A stretch of DNA of 64,000 bases, taken from contig JAJUJQ010000005.1 of NCBI GenBank assembly GCA_029265255.1, forward strand, positions 1-64,000, written 5' to 3'. The notes beneath the pieces are model-generated. The model was not told the DNA's origin. It saw nothing but the letters and a program-made list of their open reading frames with translations, and did no database searches. A program made the position numbers and the translations under genes. The stretch comes from Spirochaetota bacterium. GTDB lineage: Bacteria; Spirochaetota; Spirochaetia; Treponematales; Rectinemataceae. Shown here in pieces: positions 34,422 to 43,923 of the stretch; position 1 is the stretch's first letter, and each line of letters begins with the position of its first letter.

Positions 34422-35387
34422 GTGCAGGAAGATGCAAACCAGCCGGAATTCTCTCTTCATGTTCCGGTTATGCTCAAGGAAGTGCAGGCGCTGGTGTCCG
34501 GGATTCGGCCTCTCGAGCGATATGTGGATTGTACGCTTGGGGCAGGAGGTCATGCCCTGGCGCTTCTCTCGGCGTATTCTGATCTCGAATGTATCGGTAT
34601 CGATGCGGATCCTGATGCATGCACAAGAGCGGCGACACGGCTCGTCTCGTTCAGCTCAAGGGTGCGGATCATCAACGCGTTCTTCGACGATGGCCTTGCA
34701 GAGGTACAAAGAATCCTCCATGGCGGCAAGGTTTCATTCATTCTGTTCGACCTAGGCGTGTCGACATATCAGCTGAGCGCCTCAAAGCGCGGCTTCTCTT
34801 TTCGTTCCGAAGAGCCGCTGGACATGCGTTTTTCGCCGCTACTGGAGCGAACCGCGGAGGATCTGGTCCACCAGTTGGGGGAAGAAGCGCTGGCTGACAT
34901 TATCTACCGCTATGGGGAAGAACGATATTCGCGGCGCATTGCCCGTGCCATCGTTGCCGCCCGCAGGAAGGAACGCATTAGAACCTCTGCCCGGCTTGCG
35001 GATATCATCGTTGGAGCAGTACCACCCGCCTACCGTCATGGAAGAATTCACCCCGCGACGCGCACTTTTCAGGCTTTGCGCATCGCGGTAAACGATGAGC
35101 TTGCACGGATTGAGCGCGCCCTGCGCTTCGCGCTTGAGCTCATCGCGCCCGGAGGCATCTGCGCGGTCATCAGCTTTCATTCGCTCGAGGATAGGATTGT
35201 CAAGCATATCTTCGCTGAATCTAGCAAGTCCGGCCGTTATGCGCTCGAGTGGAAAAAACCGTTGGTCCCGTCAGAAGAAGAGATACGGGCAAATCCTCCT
35301 TCTCGATCCGCAAAACTTCGCGCGATCCGACGATCCGTCATGGATCAAGAGCCCGCTGAGGGTGCGAACGAAGGAGGCGCGCAGTGA
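34422..35387 (+). CDS. rsmH: 16S rRNA (cytosine-1402 N4) methyltransferase RsmH
   Basis: 321 residues. HVPVMLKEV at the start, SAM motif DCTLGAGGHALALL, FDLGVSTYQL, FSFRSEEPLDMRF, HPATRTFQALRIAVNDEL and SFHSLEDRIVK are diagnostic. GTG 34422 has AAGGAG upstream. The gene overlaps ftsL (GTGA). Confidence 0.95.
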   Translation: MQEDANQPEFSLHVPVMLKEVQALVSGIRPLERYVDCTLGAGGHALALLSAYSDLECIGIDADPDACTRAATRLVSFSSRVRIINAFFDDGLAEVQRILHGGKVSFILFDLGVSTYQLSASKRGFSFRSEEPLDMRFSPLLERTAEDLVHQLGEEALADIIYRYGEERYSRRIARAIVAARRKERIRTSARLADIIVGAVPPAYRHGRIHPATRTFQALRIAVNDELARIERALRFALELIAPGGICAVISFHSLEDRIVKHIFAESSKSGRYALEWKKPLVPSEEEIRANPPSRSAKLRAIRRSVMDQEPAEGANEGGAQ

Positions 35388-35695
35388 ACGCACGACGATT
35401 CTGGGTATTTGCGCTCATTACATGCGCATTCTTCGCGGTTCTCGTGTATCAAACGACCAGGTATACAGAGCTGCGCGCTGCGGTACGCGATCTCGAGCGT
35501 ATGGAGATAGATCTCATCAAGAGCGGCAAGGAGCTGGATGCTTCCATAGCGCGATTGGCGAATTTAGAGCGTATTGAGTCTGTTGCCCGGAGGAATGGCT
35601 TAATTCCCGCGAGTCCTGAAAAGCGGCTTCTCATAACCGTATCGCGGCCAGAGCAGAATTCGCAGGCAGGGGAGGGGCACGATGGCGATCGATAA
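35384..35695 (+). CDS. ftsL: Cell division protein FtsL
   Basis: 103 residues: a single transmembrane helix (FWVFALITCAFFAVLVY, ~6-22), then a coiled-coil leucine-zipper segment (ELRAAVRDLERMEIDLIKSGKEL) and a short periplasmic tail. Typical bitopic FtsL that recruits FtsQ and activates FtsW. GTG start overlaps the rsmH stop. Identity rests on topology and position, since FtsL sequences diverge. No ftsI follows, unlike most dcw clusters. Confidence 0.82.
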   Translation: MNARRFWVFALITCAFFAVLVYQTTRYTELRAAVRDLERMEIDLIKSGKELDASIARLANLERIESVARRNGLIPASPEKRLLITVSRPEQNSQAGEGHDGDR

Positions 35696-37151
35696 GACCA
35701 GTGTCCTGTTCACTGTCGGCGAATTCAGCGGCATGATCGGCGCTGCGTGCTGCGGCAATCTTGACGCAGAAATCACGTCGGTGACCGTCGATTCCCGGAG
35801 GGCGGGGCCTGGGTCACTGTTTGTTGCATTGAAAGGCGAGCGGACAGACGGCCATCGCTTTGTGGTGCACGCTGCTAAGGCGGGTGCAGTTGCCATCATG
35901 ATTGAACAATCGCAGCGCGCCAGGGTGCTGGATGATCTTGCGGCAGCTCTGGGGCAGGATCAGGCGCGCCGACTTGGGATTGTTATTGTTGAGGCTCCTC
36001 TTGCGGCGCTTCAGAAAGGAGCGCGCGAATATCGCCGGCGGATGCAGCTGTACCGTATCGGAGTAACCGGTTCGAGCGGCAAGACGACCACGAAAGAATG
36101 CATCGCAGCCGTGCTTTCGGCGGCATACGGTAGCGACGCGGTCGCGATGAGCGAGGGGAATCTCAATTCCGACATCGGTATGGCCTTGGCCTTGTTCAGC
36201 ATTCGGCCTTCCCATCGCATTGGTGTGTTTGAAATGGGAATCAATCGCATTGGCGAGATGGAAGAGCTGGTTGCCATGTACGAGCCTGACGCAGGGGTGA
36301 TTACGAATATCGGGACGGCGCATATTGGCGTGTTTGGCACACGCGAAGGAATCGCGAAGGAAAAAGGTAAGATTTTTTCTGCTTTTGACGGGCGCCAGCA
36401 TGCATTTATTAAGGAAGATGATGAGTTTCGCGACTATCTTGCGGGGCTCGTGCGAGGGAAAGTCCATCTTTTTGGCCTGCATTCGACACGTGGCATAGAA
36501 GCGCTAGAACCGCTTGGTGTACATGGATGGCGCTTCCGCTGGCACGGCTGTGATGTCCATTTTCATCTTCCTGGGATGCATAACCTTCTCAACGCTATGG
36601 CAGCGCTTTCCGTGGCCGAGGAGCTTTGCGTCCAACCAGAAGCGGTGGCGCAGGGGCTCAGTCAGGTGCGTCCGCTTTTCGGCCGGTCTGAGATACGGGA
36701 AGGTCGTATCACGCTATTGCAGGATTGCTACAACGCGAATCCCGAAAGCATGGCAGCTGCCATCGATTTCCTTGGAAATCTGGCAGTGGAAGGACAGCGG
36801 ATTCTTGTGCTGGGTTCGATGCTCGAGCTGGGAAACGAGACAGAGATAGCTCATCGCGAAGCAGGGCTCCGTGCAGCCAGGATCAAGAGCGACGCGGTGT
36901 TTCTGTTCGGTCAGGAGATGAAGGCAGCGGCGGACGCCCTGAACTCAGTCGGTTATGCCGGCATTTTTTTGCATACCGAAAATATGGACGATCTGATCGC
37001 CGCCGTACTTTCATGTCTGAAGGAGAAGGATTTCGTGCTGGTCAAGGGTTCACGGGGCATGGCGCTGGAACGGCTTGTCGGGGCCCTTGAGGCCGAGGGA
37101 TGGATTGCGCCGGTATCCGGTCCGGCGACAGGAGGTATGCATGCTTCGTGA
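35682..37151 (+). CDS. murF: UDP-MurNAc-tripeptide:D-Ala-D-Ala ligase MurF
   Basis: 489 residues. Mur ligase order: N-domain VTVDSRRAGPGSLFVALKGERTDGH-type motif, ATP loop GVTGSSGKTTTKECIAAVL, SEGNLNSDIGMALAL, FEMGINRIGEM, DCYNANPESMAAAI and LVKGSRGMALER. It completes the UDP-MurNAc-pentapeptide. ATG 35682 lies within the ftsL 3' end and the stop overlaps mraY. Confidence 0.95.
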   Translation: MAIDKTSVLFTVGEFSGMIGAACCGNLDAEITSVTVDSRRAGPGSLFVALKGERTDGHRFVVHAAKAGAVAIMIEQSQRARVLDDLAAALGQDQARRLGIVIVEAPLAALQKGAREYRRRMQLYRIGVTGSSGKTTTKECIAAVLSAAYGSDAVAMSEGNLNSDIGMALALFSIRPSHRIGVFEMGINRIGEMEELVAMYEPDAGVITNIGTAHIGVFGTREGIAKEKGKIFSAFDGRQHAFIKEDDEFRDYLAGLVRGKVHLFGLHSTRGIEALEPLGVHGWRFRWHGCDVHFHLPGMHNLLNAMAALSVAEELCVQPEAVAQGLSQVRPLFGRSEIREGRITLLQDCYNANPESMAAAIDFLGNLAVEGQRILVLGSMLELGNETEIAHREAGLRAARIKSDAVFLFGQEMKAAADALNSVGYAGIFLHTENMDDLIAAVLSCLKEKDFVLVKGSRGMALERLVGALEAEGWIAPVSGPATGGMHAS

Positions 37152-38223
37152 ACTGCTTCTTCCACTGGTTAAATATTTCACGCCATTCAACATATTTCGC
37201 TATCTGACATTCAGATCCGCCTACGCGGCCATCACCGCGCTCATCATCTGCTATCTGTTCGGCCCTCTGGTCATCGAGCGACTCCGTGTGCTCAAATTTG
37301 GTCAATCCATACGAACCGATGGTCCTCAGACACACCTTGCTAAAACAGGAACACCGACCATGGGCGGCGTGCTTATCATTATTGCCGTCGTTATATCGGT
37401 CGTGCTCTGGGTCGATGTCCGCAGCGATTTTACCTGGATTGCGCTACTATCGTTCATCGGGTTCGGACTTGTAGGAACGACCGATGATTATCTCAAGATC
37501 AAAAAACGCAGCTCCGATGGTCTTTCGGCAACGCAGAAACTTGTGCTGCAGTTTTTGATTTCGGGTGCGGCGGCCTGGGCTGTCTATCGGACTGCCGGAC
37601 CGACGGCTACCAAGATCTACATTCCATTTATCAAGATACATGTGGTCGATATCGGGCTGTTCTGGATTCCGTTGGCCATGATCTATGTAACCGCATGGTC
37701 CAACGCGGTGAACATCACCGATGGTTTGGATGGACTAGCCACGGGGCTGGTCATCTTTGCGCTTCTCGCATTTTCGTTGCTGACATATATTACCGGCCGT
37801 GCAGACTGGTCGCAGTATCTCGGCATTCCCTACATCAAGCAGGCAAGCGAATTGACAGTGTTCAATTTTGCCCTCCTAGGCGCTTGTGTGGGATTTCTCT
37901 GGTACAACGCGCATCCCGCTGAGGTGTTTATGGGTGATGCAGGCTCCCTATCACTTGGGGGAGTCCTGGGTGTCCTGTCGCTCATGGTGAAAAAGGAAGT
38001 ATTGCTCCTGGTTATTGGCGGGGTGTTTGTCATGGAGCTGGGCTCGGTGATGTTGCAGGTACTGTATTTTAAAGCGACAAAAGGCAAAAGACTTTTTAGG
38101 ATGGCGCCTCTGCACCACCATTTCGAACTTCTTGGGCAGAAAGAGACGAAGGTGGTAGTGCGTTTCTGGATTCTTGGCGGCATTTTTGCACTGCTTGCCC
38201 TTTCAACATTGAAAATCCAGTGA
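37141..38223 (+). CDS. mraY: Phospho-MurNAc-pentapeptide translocase MraY
   Basis: 360 residues, about ten membrane spans. GTPTMGGVLII, DDYLKIKK, the catalytic NAVNITDGLDGLATG, EVFMGDAGSL and PLHHHFELLG are present. It transfers phospho-MurNAc-pentapeptide to undecaprenyl phosphate to make lipid I. GGAGG sits 5 nt before ATG 37141. Confidence 0.96.
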   Translation: MLRELLLPLVKYFTPFNIFRYLTFRSAYAAITALIICYLFGPLVIERLRVLKFGQSIRTDGPQTHLAKTGTPTMGGVLIIIAVVISVVLWVDVRSDFTWIALLSFIGFGLVGTTDDYLKIKKRSSDGLSATQKLVLQFLISGAAAWAVYRTAGPTATKIYIPFIKIHVVDIGLFWIPLAMIYVTAWSNAVNITDGLDGLATGLVIFALLAFSLLTYITGRADWSQYLGIPYIKQASELTVFNFALLGACVGFLWYNAHPAEVFMGDAGSLSLGGVLGVLSLMVKKEVLLLVIGGVFVMELGSVMLQVLYFKATKGKRLFRMAPLHHHFELLGQKETKVVVRFWILGGIFALLALSTLKIQ

Positions 38224-38238
38224 GAGGAGCATGCGATC

Positions 38239-39402
38239 ATGAAACGCCATGAGGCTTTTGCGGCCGGGATTCCAGGCACGATCGACTGGCAGCTTGTCGC
38301 CGCGATTGTCGTATTTTCTGCGATTGGAATTCTTGCGCTCTGGTCAGGCTCCATAGGGTTTGCGATCCGGCATGGGGGAGCCTATGCCATTATTCGCAAA
38401 CAGGCAGCAATTTATGCGGTGTCTCTTGTAATCATGGCGATTTGCGCGGTCCTTCCCGAACAAATTCTGAGATGGATGTTACCGCTCATGGTGCTGGCGG
38501 GACTGATCGGACTGGCGCTTCCAGTATTCACGCCGCTTGGAGTGGAAATAAATGGTGCACGGCGCTGGATCCGTATCGGGAGTTCTACGCTGCAGCCATC
38601 CGAACTTTGGAAACCGATCATGGTGCTGTATCTGGCATCCTTCCTGGATAAACGGAAATCGCTGATAGAAGAAAATTCCATCGTGGCCCTTCCGGCGGTC
38701 ATTATTGCTGGTCTGTCATCCTTGCTCATTTTTCTCCAGGACGATTTTTCTACATCAATGTTAATCATTCTTGTCCTGCTGGCAGTGCTCTTCATTGCTG
38801 GTGTTTCGCTCAGATTCGTGTTGAGCCTCCTGGTCATTGGAGCGCTATACGGCTTTCTGATGATTTTTTCCTCGTATTACCGCGTAGAGCGTCTTGTTGG
38901 GTTTCTCATGCCTGACCACCATGCACAGACGGTCAATTACCAGATGTTCAGTGCGCTCAGAGCAATTAGGGCAGGAGGGCTATGGGGAAAGGGAATCGGG
39001 TTGGGAACCCTAAAAATCAATGCGATTCCCGAAGTACAGTCAGATTTTATCTTTGCTGCCTTTGTCGAAGAGACAGGCTTTGCTGGAGTCATTCTGATCC
39101 TCGCTCTCTGGGCATTCATTGTTTTCCGGGCGTCGAAGAGGATCCTCAAGGCGGATTATTTCCGGAAAGTAGCGGGATTCGGACTGATTGCACTGCTGAC
39201 AGGGCAGATAATGCTGAATCTCGCAGTGGTCACAGGTGTGGTCCCCACTACAGGCCTTGCACTTCCTTTCTTTTCCTCGGGAGGAACCGCGGTCCTGATG
39301 TCCGCTATCTGCGCGGGTTTTCTCGTGAATTTCTCATCGAGTGAACGATGGACAATAGCGCCAGCGGGAGTGGTTTCCGCGAAGGGAGCAGCGCATGACT
39401 GA
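38239..39402 (+). CDS. ftsW: SEDS glycosyltransferase FtsW
   Basis: 387 residues, about ten transmembrane helices. GARRWIRIGSSTLQPSELWKP, FLQDDFSTSML and the conserved C-terminal GVVPTTGLALPFFSSGGTA mark FtsW/RodA/SpoVE; the dcw position indicates FtsW, the septal peptidoglycan polymerase. Its usual partner transpeptidase FtsI is not encoded here. Overlaps ftsQ by 8 nt. Confidence 0.93.
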   Translation: MKRHEAFAAGIPGTIDWQLVAAIVVFSAIGILALWSGSIGFAIRHGGAYAIIRKQAAIYAVSLVIMAICAVLPEQILRWMLPLMVLAGLIGLALPVFTPLGVEINGARRWIRIGSSTLQPSELWKPIMVLYLASFLDKRKSLIEENSIVALPAVIIAGLSSLLIFLQDDFSTSMLIILVLLAVLFIAGVSLRFVLSLLVIGALYGFLMIFSSYYRVERLVGFLMPDHHAQTVNYQMFSALRAIRAGGLWGKGIGLGTLKINAIPEVQSDFIFAAFVEETGFAGVILILALWAFIVFRASKRILKADYFRKVAGFGLIALLTGQIMLNLAVVTGVVPTTGLALPFFSSGGTAVLMSAICAGFLVNFSSSERWTIAPAGVVSAKGAAHD

Positions 39403-40540
39403 GCTCGAATTACAGCATGCTAGGGAAGCAAACACAGCGGATAGCCGAGAGGGTAGGACGCCAGGCGTCCTCCTCTCCATTCCCGATACCTATTCGGTAT
39501 CATTGCCGACACGAACGATCCGGCGCGAAACATCCATACCGGGAACTGACGCCGCATCAGGCTTCGGCCTCAAGGAAGGCGATCGGCAGCGTGTTGCTGC
39601 CCGAACGAAACGACAGCACCCTGTCGGCGAGAAAAAAGAACCGGACAGCCAAAGGGGATCTGTCTTTCTTCATTATCCACACGCATCGCCGGTTACCGCC
39701 AGGCTTGCTGGCCCCGCAGAACGTCTTAACCAGGAATTGCGGGATCAAGCCCGCGCCAGATCGACCAACATCAATCGTTCGTTTCTGCTCAGATTCCTTG
39801 GAGCCATCGTTCTCATATGCTTGGTCGCAGCGGGGCTTGCCGTCCTGCTTCCCAGACTCACAAGAATTGAGCATGTCAGAATTGAGGGGTTGATGTCTCT
39901 TTCTAAGCAGACAGTACTGGAAGCGCTCGGCCCTATCGGCAACGAAAGCCTGCTGACGGTCGATGTGAACGCCATTGTGGATCGCCTGCAGCAGAACCCA
40001 AGAATCGCGAGGGCGAAAGTATACCGCCTCCTGCCTTCCACGTTGGGGGTAGCGATTGTCGAGCGTACCGCGGTGGTAGGCGTGCTTGCTGAAGGCAATC
40101 AAAGCTCGAGACTTGTACTCATCGACGCCGAGGGAGTTGCCTTTGCTGAACTGGATCCAAGCGACAGCAGAGTTCCTTCATTGCCGATATTGTCCGGTAT
40201 CAGATTTTCCAAATTTGAGGCAGGCCAGCGTATACCGGATATGCTGATTCCCCTCATGCAGGATCTCTCCGAACTGGGGCGACGCTCTCCTGAACTTCTC
40301 TCTGCCTTTTCAGAACTGAGGATCGAGAGGATCTCGGAATCGGGAGCCGAGCTTGTGCTCTATCCCGTGCATGCGAAAACCACTGTCCGGATGCCCTTGC
40401 GAATCGATGCGGGCACACTGCGAACCGCGATCGTCGTGCTGGATATTCTGCGCTCCCGCGGACTGGGAAATGGTCCGAGCGAAATCGATTTCAGGACCGG
40501 AACAGTGGTGTACCGGATGAAGGAGGCAGTTTCTGACTGA
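39395..40540 (+). CDS. ftsQ: Cell division protein FtsQ/DivIB
   Basis: 381 residues. A long basic cytoplasmic region (~1-128), one transmembrane helix (FLGAIVLICLVAAGLAVLL, ~133-152), then a POTRA domain (RIEHVRIEGLMSLSKQTVLEAL) and a FtsQ beta domain (LPSTLGVAIVERTAVVGVL). The extended N-terminus is longer than in E. coli FtsQ. The stop overlaps the inferred CTG start of ftsA. Confidence 0.88.
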   Translation: MTELELQHAREANTADSREGRTPGVLLSIPDTYSVSLPTRTIRRETSIPGTDAASGFGLKEGDRQRVAARTKRQHPVGEKKEPDSQRGSVFLHYPHASPVTARLAGPAERLNQELRDQARARSTNINRSFLLRFLGAIVLICLVAAGLAVLLPRLTRIEHVRIEGLMSLSKQTVLEALGPIGNESLLTVDVNAIVDRLQQNPRIARAKVYRLLPSTLGVAIVERTAVVGVLAEGNQSSRLVLIDAEGVAFAELDPSDSRVPSLPILSGIRFSKFEAGQRIPDMLIPLMQDLSELGRRSPELLSAFSELRIERISESGAELVLYPVHAKTTVRMPLRIDAGTLRTAIVVLDILRSRGLGNGPSEIDFRTGTVVYRMKEAVSD

Positions 40541-41771
40541 ATCACGCATTTCTGTCCTCGATATCGGAACATCGACTACCAAGGCGATTATCGGGGATTT
40601 TGACGAAGAAGGAAGATTCGAGATCATCGGTATCGGGGCCGCGCCATCGAGCGGTTTACGCCGAGGGGTAGTTCTCAATATCGAAGGTACGCTGAACAGC
40701 ATTACTGCGGCCATCGATGCCGCCGAGCTCATGTCGGGCCTTGAGACAAGAGCGGTCTCTTTGGCTTTATCCGGGGCGAATATCGAAAGCTTCAACACGA
40801 CAGGGCAGGTAGCGATAACCGGTCGCGGAAGGGAAATCACCGCGGAAGATGTCGGACGGGTTCATGAAACGGCCCGGGCAGTGCAGATCTCGATGGATAG
40901 AGAAATACTGCATGTCATTCCGCGCTCCTATACGGTGGATGACCAGAAGGATGTGCGCAATCCCCTCCATATGAGCGGAGTAAGGCTGGAATGCAGCGTG
41001 CATATCATTACAGGGTCAGTATCTACGATTCAGAACATGTTCAAGTGCGTATCCAGGGCAGGATACCGGGTTGAACAGAGCTATCTGGGAATTCTTGGAG
41101 CAGCGACAGCCGTACTGACCGAGGATGAACGAGAACTTGGATGCATGCTCATCGATGTCGGTGGTGGAACGACCGATTTTATGGTGTTCTCGGAAGGGAC
41201 GCCGGTATTTACCTCCGCGATTCCAGCTGGTGGGAGCCAGATTACCGGAGATATCTCCATCATGCTCAGCATTCCCGTGGATGCCGCGGAGCGCCTCAAG
41301 AAGGAATCGGGCTCAGCCTGGATTCCAGTGATCGATCCTGATGAGATGGTCATCGTCCCTGGATTCGGTGCCCGTGAACCGGTGGAGATGGAGCGGCGCA
41401 AGCTGGTTTCCATCATTCAGCCGCGTGTCGAAGAGATGTTCGAAATGGTCAGGGAAAGAATCATTCGCGCAGGCTTTGGAGATTCCATCAAGGCAGGTGT
41501 GGTTCTTACCGGAGGGAGCGCGTTGCTGCCCAATATCGACGAATGCGCCCATTCGGTGTTCGGAGTGCCGGTGCGGATTGGTATGCCAATCGATGTCCAG
41601 GGACTGGATGCGTCCTACCGCTCGCCAGGCTTCTCGGCGGTGGTCGGTGTGGCGATGCTCGAAGCGCAGCGACTGGCCGCGGGTGCGGGCATATCCGTTA
41701 GAAAAAAAGGAAGGGCACGCCATCAGGGCGGTTTTTCTCTGATGAAATGGATTAAGGAAAGGTTTTTCTGA
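40533..41771 (+). CDS. ftsA: Cell division protein FtsA, apparent CTG start
   Basis: About 412 residues. The actin-fold phosphate-1 motif VLDIGTSTTKAIIGD lies in-frame far upstream of the first ATG (40731), so the gene must begin earlier. An in-frame TGA at 40518-40520 limits the N-terminus, and the only well-placed initiator is CTG at 40533, 6 nt after AGGAGG (40521-40526). Later motifs are MLIDVGGGTTDFMVF and VLTGGSALLPNI, and the C-terminal membrane-targeting helix is MKWIKERFF. FtsA tethers FtsZ to the membrane. Confidence 0.92.
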   Translation: MTESRISVLDIGTSTTKAIIGDFDEEGRFEIIGIGAAPSSGLRRGVVLNIEGTLNSITAAIDAAELMSGLETRAVSLALSGANIESFNTTGQVAITGRGREITAEDVGRVHETARAVQISMDREILHVIPRSYTVDDQKDVRNPLHMSGVRLECSVHIITGSVSTIQNMFKCVSRAGYRVEQSYLGILGAATAVLTEDERELGCMLIDVGGGTTDFMVFSEGTPVFTSAIPAGGSQITGDISIMLSIPVDAAERLKKESGSAWIPVIDPDEMVIVPGFGAREPVEMERRKLVSIIQPRVEEMFEMVRERIIRAGFGDSIKAGVVLTGGSALLPNIDECAHSVFGVPVRIGMPIDVQGLDASYRSPGFSAVVGVAMLEAQRLAAGAGISVRKKGRARHQGGFSLMKWIKERFF

Positions 41772-41789
41772 AGCGCAAGGAGGAATTCC

Positions 41790-43034
41790 ATGGCGATCGA
41801 ATTTGTGGATGATAACGGTATCGGCAGTCCAACCATCATCAAGGTAATCGGTACCGGCGGCGGCGGTTCGAATGCGGTCAACCGCATGATCATGGCAGGG
41901 TTGAAGAATGTACAGTTCATCGCCGTGAATACGGATCTCCAGGATCTCGGGCGTTCCAAGGCAGAGATCCGTCTTGGAATCGGTTCCAAGATCACCAAAG
42001 GTTTAGGCGCGGGCGGCAAGCCGGAGATCGGCGAAAAAGCGGCGGTCGAGGACAGAGATAAGATTGAACAGGCCCTCAGAGGGGCGGACATGGTGTTTGT
42101 TACCGCAGGGCTGGGAGGAGGAACTGGTACCGGTTCAGCGCCGATTATCGCTCAGACAGCACGGGATCTCGGCGCGCTGACGGTTGCCGTTGTCACCAAA
42201 CCTTTTACCTTCGAAGGCCGAGTCGTCAACCGCATCGCTGAGGAAGGATTCGCCAAACTGAAACAAGCCGCAGATACCGTCATCGTCATTCCGAACCAGA
42301 ATCTTCTGAAGGTAGTAGACAAGAAGACTCCGCTGAAGGAAGCATTCCGCATTGCGGACGAGGTGCTGCGGCAAGGCGTGCAGGGGATCTCTGACCTTAT
42401 TACCCTCGCTGGCGATATCAATATCGATTTTGCCGATGTGAGGACTGTCATGGAAGGTCAGGGTGATGCGATCATGGGCATCGGGATTGGCAGTGGCGAG
42501 AACCGTGCGACAGACGCGGCCGAGAAGGCGGTCAACAATCCTCTTCTCGATGATGCCAGGATCGAAGGAGCGCGCAATATCCTCGTCAATGTGACCTGCG
42601 GCGAGGATTTTTCCTTGACTGAATACCAGGAAATCATCGATCTCATCACTTCGAAAGCCGCGGAGGATGCCCACATCATCGCGGGAGTGGTGACCGATAG
42701 CAGCCTCAAGGACGAAGTGAGAGTCACTGTCATCGCGACCGGATTTGGTACCGCACGGCAGAAATCTGCGGACCGACAGGAGACAAAAGGCGGTATGTCA
42801 ATGCCGCTCGGCGCTTCGGGGAGAACAACTGAATTTTTAGGGCCAGATGAATGGCCGCTGCGCGAGGATCGGCAGTTTTCCGAACGGGACAAGCCGACCT
42901 CATCGTCTCCCTCTTCTTCATCACCCTATGGAAAAGTGAGTTTTGAAACCGACCGCGAGACCGATGAATTCGACATCCCGACTGCGCTCCGTTCCAGGAG
43001 AGTCGCTCCAGAAGATTTTGGAGGAAGGCGGTGA
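41790..43034 (+). CDS. ftsZ: Cell division protein FtsZ
   Basis: 414 residues. Tubulin-type GTPase with [17 protein letters not shown], the signature [15 protein letters not shown], and T7-loop region [20 protein letters not shown]. The linker (~330-395) is disordered, and the conserved C-terminal peptide [13 protein letters not shown] binds FtsA. AGGAGG precedes the ATG. Overlaps the recombinase gene (GTGA). Confidence 0.97.
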   Translation: MAIEFVDDNGIGSPTIIKVIGTGGGGSNAVNRMIMAGLKNVQFIAVNTDLQDLGRSKAEIRLGIGSKITKGLGAGGKPEIGEKAAVEDRDKIEQALRGADMVFVTAGLGGGTGTGSAPIIAQTARDLGALTVAVVTKPFTFEGRVVNRIAEEGFAKLKQAADTVIVIPNQNLLKVVDKKTPLKEAFRIADEVLRQGVQGISDLITLAGDINIDFADVRTVMEGQGDAIMGIGIGSGENRATDAAEKAVNNPLLDDARIEGARNILVNVTCGEDFSLTEYQEIIDLITSKAAEDAHIIAGVVTDSSLKDEVRVTVIATGFGTARQKSADRQETKGGMSMPLGASGRTTEFLGPDEWPLREDRQFSERDKPTSSSPSSSSPYGKVSFETDRETDEFDIPTALRSRRVAPEDFGGRR

Positions 43035-43909
43035 CTTCATTGATGCGGCAGTACCAGGCCTATCTGCTCTCCGCCCGACGTCGTTCGGTTCTGACCGCCG
43101 AAGTGTACGTGCGCGAAGCCGAGATGCTGGAGCGCTTTCTCCAGGAGCACGGCCGGACTCCTCGCGAGGCTGACAGTGAGGATCTGCTGTCCTATCTCGT
43201 ATGGCGTTCCCAGGCAGGGCTGCAGCGTACCACCATGGCGCGTATTGTTGCGAGCCTTCATTCCTTTTATCGATTCTGTATCGTAGAAAAAGTGAGAACA
43301 GACGACCCTTCCGCGCAGATAAGGACTCCACACCAGGATCGAAACCTGCCGGACGTTTTAGCGCCCGAGCTTGTCGAAGAAGTGCTGGCATCCATCGATG
43401 TCAGTACTCCAAACGGGCTCAGGGACAGGGCTCTGTTCGAGCTTATCTACTCCTGCGGACTCAGGATCTCGGAGGCGGCAGGACTGACTTTTACTCAGTT
43501 GTATCTGGAAGAAAAGCTGATCAGAGTCATGGGAAAGCGAAAAAAGGAGCGCCTGGTGCCTTTTGGCGAAGAGGCAAAGTACTGGTTGACGCGATATCTG
43601 ACTGAGGGGCGGCCGCTGCTCGAAAAAATGAATCGCTCGGAATTCGTGTTCCTAAACCAGGAAGGCAAAGGGATTTCTCGCAAGGGCATCTGGAAGCGAT
43701 TCAGCGGCATACGAGCAAGGGCGGGGGTACATGCGAAAGTGCATACCTTTCGCCACTCTTTTGCTACTCATCTGTTGGCCGGTGGTGCCGACTTGCGCAC
43801 TGTTCAGGAGCTGTTGGGGCATACAGATATCGCGACCACACAGATCTATACGCACATCGATGAGGCTGCTCTCGGTATGTACCACAAGGAATACTTTCCA
43901 CGAAAGTGA
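43031..43909 (+). CDS. Tyrosine recombinase, XerD-like
   Basis: 292 residues. Core-binding domain (1-~95), then catalytic Arg in [11 protein letters not shown], Lys near [22 protein letters not shown] (His and Arg) and [15 protein letters not shown] with the Tyr nucleophile. Acts with a partner recombinase at dif to resolve chromosome dimers. GTG 43031 has GGAGGAAG upstream. A second such gene lies at 47264. Which is C and which is D is a guess. Confidence 0.88.
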   Translation: MTSLMRQYQAYLLSARRRSVLTAEVYVREAEMLERFLQEHGRTPREADSEDLLSYLVWRSQAGLQRTTMARIVASLHSFYRFCIVEKVRTDDPSAQIRTPHQDRNLPDVLAPELVEEVLASIDVSTPNGLRDRALFELIYSCGLRISEAAGLTFTQLYLEEKLIRVMGKRKKERLVPFGEEAKYWLTRYLTEGRPLLEKMNRSEFVFLNQEGKGISRKGIWKRFSGIRARAGVHAKVHTFRHSFATHLLAGGADLRTVQELLGHTDIATTQIYTHIDEAALGMYHKEYFPRK

Positions 43910-43923
43910 GGAACAGGCGCAAA

